Of a stretch of DNA of 64,000 nucleotides, positions 49,901-61,900 are shown in pieces. Under the pieces are notes generated by a model. That model worked only from the letters and a program-made list of their open reading frames with translations, did not search any database and had not been told where the DNA came from. The stretch's first letter is position 1; every line of letters begins with the position of its first letter. Source of the stretch: Leptidea sinapis (lineage: Eukaryota > Arthropoda > Insecta > Lepidoptera > Pieridae); assembly GCF_905404315.1 (NCBI RefSeq), contig NC_066283.1:5270001-5334000 (forward strand), in the 5' to 3' direction. The translations under genes and the position numbers were made by a program.

Positions 49901-52900
49901 GAGCTACGAACCTGATGCAACAGCGGCAGTAGGATGGTGGCTGCGTGCTGGCCCACGTATGCAGCCACTCCGACCACGCGCTCGAAGAAACATCCTCGCA
50001 GGGTCACCTCCTCCTTGTCGTTGAGGAACGTCACCATATGTGACAGGATCACGTCATTGGCTGGACAATAATAGAGATCAGACACACTTATACCATAAAT
50101 CAAATCGAAATCAGTTTATTCAAGTAGGTCACGAAAATGACACTTATGAATGTCAAAAAAAAATATTTTTCTTATAGAATCTACTGCTACTTCGTAAAGG
50201 GTTGAGCTAATGAGAAGAAGTAGCAAGAAATGTAAAATGATGCAACAAACACACTCAAACGTCAAATAGTCAATGTTCTACACGAGTAAGTCAAAAAAAA
50301 TAATTGTAAATTAATACAAAAGTTATTGAGTACAGTAGCTGCATCATCCACATACACCATAAATCAATAAAGGTATTCTGTGAGCATTTTATAAGCGATA
50401 TAAATAAATAAACATGTATATATCCATACATATACATTGATTATATACACAATAACTTTTAAGAATCTGAAACCGAGTCCCGGCAACAGGATCACCCCGC
50501 CACCACAAGCAGCGCCCGTTCACGAGCATGACGCATGAGCCAGCCATCGCCTCCCTCAACCATATTTTAGGGAAGGGGACGACCCGTCCCATGTCGCCGC
50601 CACAAGCAGTGACATTTAAGCGAGCAATGTATATAAATAGAAGTGGTTGTTTGTAATTTTTAAGTTTATCGTATCACTGCAACACAGTTTTATCGATCTA
50701 TTTAAGTTGGAATGTATCTTCATTTTATCGCGGAGAATTCGTTTTCTCTGTAGTATAAAATTCAATTTCTAAATCGGCTACTGTAACCGATCCTATAAAA
50801 ATTGGTATCCTGCTAGCTTTGAACATGGACCAACAGTGGGAGACTCCTTCAGCACTGATACCGGCTAGGTTATGGGTACTACAACGGCACCTATTTCTGC
50901 CGTGAAGCTGTAATGTGTAAACATTACTGTGTTTCGGTCTGAAGGGCGCCGTAGCTAGTGAAATTACTGGGCAAATGAGACTTAACATCTTATGCTACAA
51001 GGTGACGTGCGCAATTGATGAGCCGTACATTGTAACGGGTAGGGTTTATCAATTTCCATCAGCTGAACGTCATGCCCATCTCGTCCCTTATTACATAAGA
51101 AAAAAAAATGGAGAATGTATTTAGAGAGTGAGAACTATTAATTATAAGTCAACAACACTATGTTACCTTGTCCTGCACATAAAGATGATTTGAGTTGATC
51201 ACTAGATACAGATAACTCGCGAGTTGAATGCAGAGTTCAGGAATGCGATAGTGATGGGACCTTATTATATTTAATGACCTTAATCAAGAGTGTGTCGATA
51301 AATTTAAACAATGATTCATAGTCCGATCAACCATGATATTCGAAAAAGTTTGTTTTTAGAAAGTTGTAAAAGTTGTTTGAATCGTTATATCTCAAACGGT
51401 AGGAATAAAAGTATTGACAATTTTTTATTACAGATAATTTTATGATCTAAAATTATTGTCTGGGGTACTTTTATGATAAAGCTGATCGTTTTGATGAAAA
51501 TTGCGAGAAACTCATTTGTTTGACCTTTGACCTCGAGTAATATTTGTTCCATACACGGCAATAATGGGGTCTAAAAATTTTTTCGCCATTTGTCGTGCTT
51601 AGCGGTGAATGAAAACTCGTTTTGTTTGGAGCAGAAGCTGATGGACTCGGATCAGTCATTACGTACGAAAACTGTTAAATACGGCACAGCCCTACACTGT
51701 AGACATGCGAGGCGATGTGTGCGGACAGCGGGGGAGGTACTCCCGCTCTTTACCTCAGGCCCCGACTGCATTCAACTCGCGCGATAACTGTACCTAAAAT
51801 TCGGAAGTAAATTTCAATAGCTATAGTTAATACCTTTCTGCTTCCCAAAGAAGACGCACAGCTTTGTAATGCCGTTCTCAACCAGCGCTCGCTTCACCAC
51901 CGCCTGCGAGTCCGTCAGAAGATACGACACCGTCGATCGTACCTAACAAATTAAACACTTTAACCTTAGATAATTTATACGCTACGACAGGTTTATTAAT
52001 TCCTCCACACCCATGCTTTAAATCCTCTATTAAAGATTCTGAAACAGTTAGCTTATTGCCAACATTAAAATACCCAGTGTTCTAATAACCATTACATCAT
52101 CCAAACGAGTGTTGTACTGAATTTCATAACAATACATCTTTGTTTTTTTTCGATCCCTACATGCGCAAAGAGTTTCAACAGACAGCCACATTCTTATTGC
52201 ACGATGCGTGGTATCTGTATGAATTTAAAAAAAAAAGAACGTCGCGCGCCGTAAGAAATAGCCGTAGGTTGCCATTTTTCATCGATATTTCTATTGTTCT
52301 GTTTACAAAAAATGAGCGATTCAAGTTTTGACAGCACACCACCAGATATTTAAAACGCTGCAAAAGAACATAATATTTAAGTGAATTTTAATGATCCAAA
52401 TGGAAATTACTAATAAAATAAATAATTATTTCTTTAACACTTATTTTATTTGTATATAATCAGTAATGGATGATATTAGGTAACTACTAAGACTGACTGT
52501 TAATGGGCTTAATGTAAGCAGTAAGCTAAATGTTTCAGAATCTTTTAGAGGATTCATAATATTCTAGGTGTAGATAAAGTCTTGTATGCAACTGTTGATA
52601 ATTAGGTATTAAAACAGTGGTGCTATTATCATATCATATAAATCCACATATTAAAATCCGAATGGTTTTAATACCCCTTATTACACAACAGTGACATATA
52701 TAACTATTACAAGCTTTCCAAAACCGCGCGTTTTTCAAGAAATTTCTTGCCTAGTACAGCCACTTTGTGGCATCAATTACCGGCTGCTGTTTTCCCGAAC
52801 CGATACAACTCAGGGACCTTCAAGGTAAGAGCATACTCCCAACTTATGGGCCGGCAAAGCATTTCTTGACCCCTGGTTTTGCGGATGTCATGCTTGTTTG

Positions 52901-55900
52901 CCTCACCACACCCCGTCATCACGCGAGCCTCTCGCCCGTTTGCCCCCCTCTCATTAAAAAAAAACTGTGCATGACAAGCTGCGTCTTACACTCGCGATAC
53001 GTTACTGCGTTTACAGCTGTCACAGTCTATCTAGACCATTGTTTCTCAACCTTATTTTGCTCACCGCCCACTTTGAGAATATGTTTTTTTCTAGAGTATT
53101 TTCGTGTATTTTTTTGCCTTTTTTGACTATATTTTTTAATCTACCCACGCCCCATCTCAATGCCCCCTAATTTTCTCTGGGTCTTCTACTGCCCCCCCCG
53201 AAAGTCTCAAACGCCCACAAGGGGGCGTTATCGCCCACGTTGAGAACATATGATCTAGACGTATAAATTATCTAAGACTTTAAGCTTTAAATACTTGTGG
53301 CATGCTGAGAATTCATCGCTTTTTGTATAGCTGTATATTTTGTATAAGAGGAGGCAGACGGGACAGAGGCTCAAGTGATTGAAAAAACAACTACAGATAA
53401 CTGCTGCGACCTAATTATAATTGATGACCATAATCAAGAGTGTGTCGATGAATTTAAACAATACTTCAAGTTTTCCATTTTAAACTAATTATTAAATCTC
53501 AATTTTTTTTCTTGAATATTTCAAAACACATGTCTAAAACATTTGACGCCATTACTCATGGTTGAAGATGAATAAAAACTCGATTTTTTCGACTCATAAG
53601 TCATTATTAAAATCAAAAGAAAAACACGCAATCGCAACTTTAGTATTACCGCGATAATACGGTAAGCGACGACTACGGCACAACACTACACTGTAGGCGT
53701 GCGAGCGGACAGTGGGGGTAGATGCTCCTTCACTTTACCCCGGCCCCGACTGCATTCAATACGCGCGCTAACTGTAGTTCCAAGTCAACGTTCTATCATA
53801 AACAGGTGCATAATATTTACCATCTCATGAAGCACTGACAGCTCCGTCTCATAGTTAATATTAGCAGCCTCCTTATCCACCATGTTCTGCGTCTGGTCCA
53901 GGAATCTGACGGCTATCTCCGCTAGTTTCGCTGTAGATTTGACATTATTTAATAGTTATTCATGCAACATTCGTGTAATAAGGAATATTAAAACACGAAT
54001 GGGTGAACAGTTGCATACAAGACTTTATCTACACCCATAATATGAATCCTCTATAAAATATTCTGAAACACTTAGCTTACTGCTAATATTGAAAAAGCCA
54101 GTCCTAGTTACCATAACATCATCCAAACGAGTGTTTTAATGAAAACGGATTTTTCATTACAATACTCGTTTGGATGATGTAATGGTTACTAGGACATTGG
54201 GTTTTTTAATTTTGGCAATAAGCTAACTGTTTTAGAATCTTTATTATATGCTTTACATTAGCTTCGTCTGAATTTATGAAAATCATGATATAATAATATA
54301 CTCCGCCTGGAATTCTCTACACGTGAATGTCCTAAGAATACGTCATCAGTTGCGATGACTGTTTTCATATTTTCGAGTGAAACATTGCTATAGAGGTGAG
54401 CGACACGATAATAGATCACTATTCGTCGTTCGTAATGGTGAACTGTCAGTGTGACACTTGTCAATGCCATGTCTTGCCACTTCGTGTGATTGATTTACCG
54501 GATGTGTTTGATTGTGGTGATGTGGATTTGTTTTTTTTTTTATCTTAATAAAGTAATTATGAACTAATAATTCAATAAATAAATAAATTTAAATCTAAAT
54601 AGATAAATCACACGATTTACTGCCAAATTCCACCTACGCACGACACGCCACATGTTAGGATATCATCCCTACCATCTGGATAGTCCTCCATAGTGCGGTT
54701 TGCAAGGAACTTCCTTCCACGTACTATAAAGCTGCGGAATGAGCTTCCTGGTGCGGTTTCCGGGACGATACGACTGGGTACACCTTCATTAAAGGCCGGC
54801 AACGGTCCTGTGATTCGTGTGGTGTTGCAAAAGAATATGGGCGGCGGTGATCACTTAACACCAGGTGACCCGTACGCTCGTTTGTCCTCCTATTCCATAA
54901 AAATAAGTTAAGCTAGTTAGTAATTTATGTAATTTTCATCAAAATCGTATTCACCAACTTCAAGTAAATCGAAAATCTTGCTATAGGACCATACAATATG
55001 TTTATTACTTTTGCCTTATCATCACCAGAATCAACAGGATAATTAAAAAAAAGACACTAATTATGAAACAGAAGAAATCAAGCGTTTTAATAGATATTTA
55101 GAGCTGTTTATATTAATAATAATAAAAAATACACAAACTAAATAAAGATAATAAAATTACCTTAAAACGTAAAAAGTTAATTTTAAATATGAATTGTGCA
55201 ATTCGATGTACAGCGACATAATTATCAGTAGACTATTTATTGCTGTATCTTTGTATGCGGGACTCAAATCCACGCTTTGCGGGCTCTGTCCGAGCGCTCT
55301 TACCAACTGAGCCAACCGTCCGAGTGACGCATCGACCAAAATTTCGGTATACCTTGTTCAACTCACGGGTTGTGGCTACAGGATCATCTTTACAGTTGAT
55401 AACGTGCTCAACCCCAATAATTGCATATTAGGAAATTGACTTGAGATTTCGCTCTTTGAAATCTAAACAATTTGTTATTTTAAAGTGATAATAGCCCTCA
55501 TTTCTGGGATTAAGAAGCAGAGAGAGTATAAACTCTCTCTGCTTCTTCTACCGCATATATCACGGGGCGTGCTCAAAGGAGTTGTTCGGGTTGATACCAA
55601 TTCAGTAACAGCGCTCGGTCGCAACCCAAGGGCGGGTTCGGGCACCGCATCGTCCATGTATTTTGGTACAAGTTAAATTTGTATTTATTATCAATAAAAT
55701 ACTTAAAAATTTAAGAATCTAATTATAATTATACACTAACAAAATTATCATAATCCATTTTTATCCACTCATTCCAATTAAAATGCAAATTGAAAGACGA
55801 TATCACATTATAATATTTGCTAAAACTGGTTCAACAGAAGAAACATATAAGGTCAGAAAAAATATAAGAAGTCTCAAGTTACAATAATCAATATGACATA

Positions 55901-58900
55901 CATAACGTATTTTAAAATTATGTTTTGATTTGTTTATCTACTTAGTTTAGACATGACAAAAGTACATATGTACAAAGCTTAGCACTAATTTGACATAATC
56001 TATACTAATATATATATAATAATATTATAAAGCTGCAGTGTTTGTTTGTTTGAACGCGCTAATCTCTGGTACTACTGGTCCGATTTGAATGATTCTTTCA
56101 GTGTTAGGTAGTCCATTTATCGAGGAAGGCTATAGGCTCTGTTTGTTTTTTTTTTTTCAAAATTAGGGATCCGTAATAAAATTGCTATTTTGTAACACAA
56201 GGTGTAAAATCGAAAACCTATTTTTGCGTGCGCTGCAAAAACTATTGACAATAGAACAAAATGATGTACAGGCTATAATATAGGCAATATTTTATTACTT
56301 ATAAAACTATCGCGTGAATTATACTTTATATGGCAAAACAACGTTTGCCGGGTCAGCTAGTAGTTAAATAAAAAATTTATAACTTTGGTAATACAACATA
56401 TATGCATAAGTTTTCTCAAAAATTTGCAACTTTAGCAAATTACTTGGAGCGCGGGGCCTCTAGTAACTAGACCATCTTCCCGACTAGCCTTGATGCACGC
56501 ATGTGGCTATGTTCATATTATCAAATCTAGAGGTATTAAAGGACACACGTTAACTTCTGCGACTTTTTCAGTCGACTTCAAAAAGGAGGACGTTTTCAAT
56601 TTGTTTGTTTTTTTTTTATGTTTGTTACCTCACAACTTTCGACTGGGTGAACCGATTTTGATAATTCTTTTTTCATTTGAAAGCTGGTACTTTCCCTGTG
56701 GTCACCGGACCAAATTGGACCAGTACTGACAATAGCATGAGATAACCATAAAAGTCTTAAATTTCCATTAGTGCGCGACAAATGGACGAATAACTCAATA
56801 TGACGCCAACCGATTTCGATGATTCTTTTTATATTGGAAAGGATATACTTCAAGGGTAGTTTGATGAGAGTTTGGTTAGGTTCTGATAATGGGATCCATG
56901 ACACAGTAACGGAACTATTCAGGCCGAATCTTTTATATGCTATCCGGATATTTGAGTCACCTACCGTAATGTCGTTGTGGTGAAGTAATTATCGAATACG
57001 ATGATCAATGGAACTCCTAAACTCTTTTCGACCTCGGCTCCTATGCCCATTTCTTGGGTACCAGACAGTCACTTGTTTGCTCCATTTTTCTTGCTGACAA
57101 CGGAGCAAATATCCAGTCTGTCTCCATTTCGATTGGTCAGTACATAATAGGATGTCTATATTTCTGACTTTGTCTTTTCGCTTTATCCCTAGAATAATCC
57201 TTTCCATGGCTCTCTGACATTTTGCCATTTTGTCTCTATGACTTTTTGTCAAATACCTTACCTACATAAAAAGTCCCAAATATGTTAAATTTTAACACGA
57301 ATAGCTGCTAACCAACCCAACCTGTATATTTTTATTGAAAAGAGCGCAAAAAAAAGAATGCTGGGAGAATTTCTTGCGCCGCTTCTTCTCTCTCAGAGCG
57401 CCATTCGTTTCCGAAGCGGTAGTAGTATCTAGTATATTAGAAATGACATCAAAAAGAATTCTAAAGGAATCAATTTTGAGAAAATATATGCCTTTTTATG
57501 CCTTTTAACAGAAAGAAAAACATTTAATAATAAATATGACATTAAAAATAAGGCAAACTCTCGCCGCCTTACTACCTTACCGCCTAGATCAACTTCACTT
57601 CTCACTCTAAATACTAATACCGCTAGTTTGTCCAACTGATGCCATAAAAAAAGTATAGTACTTATATACGCACTCTAGAATTTATTCTTCTTTAGCGTTA
57701 TAAAAAAACCCTTAAAAAATTTTCACCGTTTTCACTTCGTTCGTAGAAAAAACAATATTGTTAAAACAAACTAGCGTGTAATTGAATTATTTTTATACAA
57801 TTTGTTATAAAGTGATAACCTCCACGTCAAAGATTAATTAACAAATAAAATTTGAAAACAAAATTTTATTAACGATGCGGGACTCGAACCCACGACCTCT
57901 TGCGTTCCGTGCCAGTGTTCTCGAAACTGAGCTAACCGTTCGAGTGACGTATCGTCCCAAAATCTTGTATGCTTTGTTCAACTCTGAGTTGAGAGTTTTA
58001 TATTTTAAAACTTGTACATAAATTGAAATTATATTATATAGAAATTGATTTAATTCTCGATTCCATTGGTTATGGTTCAGTAGACATAATGATATGAGTT
58101 ACAAGAGGCTTGGTAACTTAAGTATGATACAAATGTTCTAGTTCACCAGCTAACGTCAGGGTGTCGAATTTGCGTGACGGTGTGCACGCGCATCATAAAA
58201 ATTCATTGCGATAATTTTTCCCTAACGCGCCAAAAGAAGTATAACTTCAAAAATGTGATTAAATACCTACCAATGTTGTTGGCATAAGCGATCCGTACAG
58301 GCAATGCGGAGTCGGAAGCCCTCGGCGCCAGCTCCGGCAGGATGTACTCCGGGAACACGTTGCAGTCCTGCGGCGGCAGTGACGTCACGCACGACACGCA
58401 GCGCGTCACGCACCAGACTGCGGCAGCGCGCACGCGGGGCTCCGGCGCGTGCGACAGGTAGATCTAATGCAAAGACGTTATACAAAAACGACCATTTTTG
58501 AAGTGCAATCACGCAAATACTACTGTATTCATTGGGTTGGGCCTTTGACCATTGGATGCTTAATTATTCGCGTTTGATTCGCGAAAAACCATCAGACAGC
58601 TATTCTCATCAGTAGTATCATCTACTAGTTGCAGTATTCACGTAAGATGTGATTCGGCTTAAGGACCTTCCGTTCTCGTCCTTTTCTCTAACCTGTAGTG
58701 TTTCGGATGTCCACAGGTGGTTAGTTTTAACTTTCCACCAGTTAAGCCACTTGCCCGTGTTCTCCCCCTCTAAAATATCAAAATATTGTGAATGATCCAT
58801 AAAGGGTCCATACCATTGTACACGATATAACACTTATGTAAATTTTCAATACGTTTATGAACCAATGTTTTATATTTTTATTGATATAGCAGCAATGGTA

Positions 58901-61900
58901 TACCTATCCTACACTCTGTTAAAATTTCAGCTTAATAATGCAATTTATGAGACAGAGCCCGCTGGCAGACGGACCGAGGGAGCGGAGTCATACGTCTCTT
59001 AGGGGTTAATTTTTGGGCACAAAAGCCTGACAATATATCAATAAAAAGTGTCAATGGGTAACTGAGAAGCTCGGTCTTCTTAGGGAGGCAAGTTGCAGAG
59101 CAGACTGGAAAAATATTGCTGATTAGACTATGCTCGCGCTCGCTACGCATAAAGAGCTGCAGATCGAAGGCCTGATGGAGGCAAATTACAAGATCTCTTT
59201 GGATACGGGGGCCATGGGTTATTTCAAGTGACGTCTGGCATTTCATAACTACGCGATTTGCAAGACACTTTTTGCCACGCACAGCCACTTTGGCAATCAA
59301 GTGCTGAGGGACCTTCTAGCTAGCTTGGGAGTATCCCAACTGGCCAGCAACACATATCTCATTCTCATCCTTGGGGGGTTGGATTTTACTTCCCAACGCG
59401 TGAGCCTCTTGCCCTTTTGCCCCCTCTTATATCAAAAAGCCCTGTTTAACGAATATAAATCCCAATGGTGTCCATTGATAACCACCACCCTATTTTGAAG
59501 TGTAGTGTGTGCCTAAAAAGGAAACTAATTTGATCCTGGGCTCAATTACCCCACATTCACGCTTTTTATTTCTGCTGTCAATTAAATCTCTAAACAAGAT
59601 CCGAACACGTCAAAAGTCTTAACTTGAGCGTATAAACTTTGCCTTTGTTCTGACTAAAGAAACTCTACCAGTCAAAAAAGAAGAAGGTAGATTCAAAATT
59701 TACATAATGATCACAATCATTGCACTTAAATAAATAAAAAATTAGACTTCTTACTTGTTACGTTTTTACTTACAATATACGGTAAAATCCTATCCAAAAT
59801 AGTTTCCGAACTGGAATTCTCGCATAAAATCTGCAGAATTTCCAAACACTGGAGCTTCGACGTGCAATGATGCAAGCCCCGAATGCATGACGTCACCAAT
59901 GACGTTATCAGGATTAATCCTTCACTGTCCGGTCCCTGATGGACCTTCTGAGCTTGTACTTCATCATCCACATCAGCCACATTCACCGTCATCACCCTAA
60001 ACCCTTCCTGCACCAACGTTTCAGTCTCTTTCTTCTCCGTGGTCTCATCCACCAGGTCTTTATAGTTCTTTGCGTTCGAGGGTTGCGTGAATATCTTGAT
60101 AATGCTCTTTATATCTTGGTGTATTCGGGATATTTTTTCGTCCGCAGGCAGTATCGGCTGAGCGGAGAATATAAGAATATACGATTGCAGGAATGAGTAA
60201 AAGTATTCGGGGAATAATCTGTAATAGGAAAAACCACACGAAATATTAAAATAGGCTGCAAGAAAAATTAAAAATCATGCAGTTTCAATCTAAAATTGTT
60301 TATGGGATAGAAAAAGATAATATGGAGAAACGCATAGACATTCTGGGATAGCATCGTTCACTGTAGATCACAACTACTATTACATTTATTTTAATTCTAG
60401 CTGCATTAGTACCATTCGGAAGTTTATTGCTGCATATTAAATGGAAAAGAAAGACAGAAGCGTTCGTACCGCAATTGAACTATTGGCTCGCCCAGTTTAG
60501 TTTTCGTGTGCATATTATGTATATTAACTCGATGCTAACTGCGGTCATTTGATTCCTCTGATGTTACAAGAGACGGTTTAATAAGGATTGCGGAGACCAC
60601 ATAGCATCAGTTGACCCTTATGTATATTAGTTTGTCCTCCTCTTCCATAAAATAATCAAGCTCCTTGCAGATTATGTAATGAAAAATACCACAACCAAAG
60701 ATGATCTATTAAAATTCTCGGGCCAACACAAATTACACGCTGCTAGGTGGCAGATCCACGATATTCCACCAACGAATTCTTTCGTATTTGGCCACATAAT
60801 GCGAAGGGGTAATGAGAGCCTGGAGAATTGATCGTAGTTGGGAACACAAATGGCAAGCGAGTCCGAGGCCAAAAGGACCGACCAAATAAAAGACACCAGG
60901 TCTTCGAGGTTTAGCTCCGTTGTCAGGGCCGCGATGGACAGAAGCCGACAGAAACAAATAGTTCACTCCAAGTGTGGACCACTTGTTGATGACCACGATC
61001 CTCAGTCATGAGGGAATGACTAGAGAGAGAGAGGTTGCAGGAAAAGACGCCGCTTTAAAAGCCCTTATACTGTGAAAATATAGTACGCGTGAGCCTCCTA
61101 ATACTACAGATGGCATTATACAGCCGAGTTTACTTAAATCTGTATAAGAAGCGACATAGTAGTCCTACATAGCCTGGAAAAAGATTCCCGCATAACACAC
61201 ACCTTAAGCTCTCGGGTTGATAGTAAACTCCCGGACGATGTTACAAGTTTTAACGTTTTCAAATTTATACGCAAAAGGTGGCTTATAATTAATGAATAAA
61301 TTAACTGTAACCCTATAATAATTGAATACCTACGTTTGAAATAACATACATACATACATAAAATCACGCCTCTTTCCCGTAGGGGTAGGCAGAGACCACA
61401 TCTTTCCACTTGCTACCATCCTTACATACTTGTTTCGCTTCGTCTACTTTCATTATTCCTTTCATACATGCTCTCCAGTTTAGGGCACTCTTGACCTGGC
61501 CTTTTTTCAAGACGTCCCTGATTTGATCTTGAAACGTCCGCATTCTCTCGACATGTCCAAACCATCTCAGCATACCTTTCTCAATTTTTGTCACAACATC
61601 TTTCAGACCACAACGTTTCCTTATCTCACTATTTCTTATCCTGTCATTCAGTTTAACTCCTATCATACTTCTCAACGCTCTCATCTCAACTGCATTTATT
61701 CTGCTTTTATGTTTCTTCTGCCATACCCAACTTTCACTTCCGTACATGAGTGTCCAACACCCCCTCATGCACATTTGAAATTTAATATTAATTATGAATA
61801 AAAAACATAAAATGGTAATAACCGAGGCACTTAAAAGACAACAAGTTTCTACCCTCTAGTCAAATTAATATTAATATAATAGGATAACAACTTACGTGCC

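Noticed and set aside
51471..51787. ORFs on both strands inside repeat R
   Set aside because: Not conserved in the second R copy, which is deleted there.
58618..58833. 71-codon minus-strand ORF rich in tryptophan
   Set aside because: Lies in the intron between two Vps15 exons that join perfectly without it; no recognised family.
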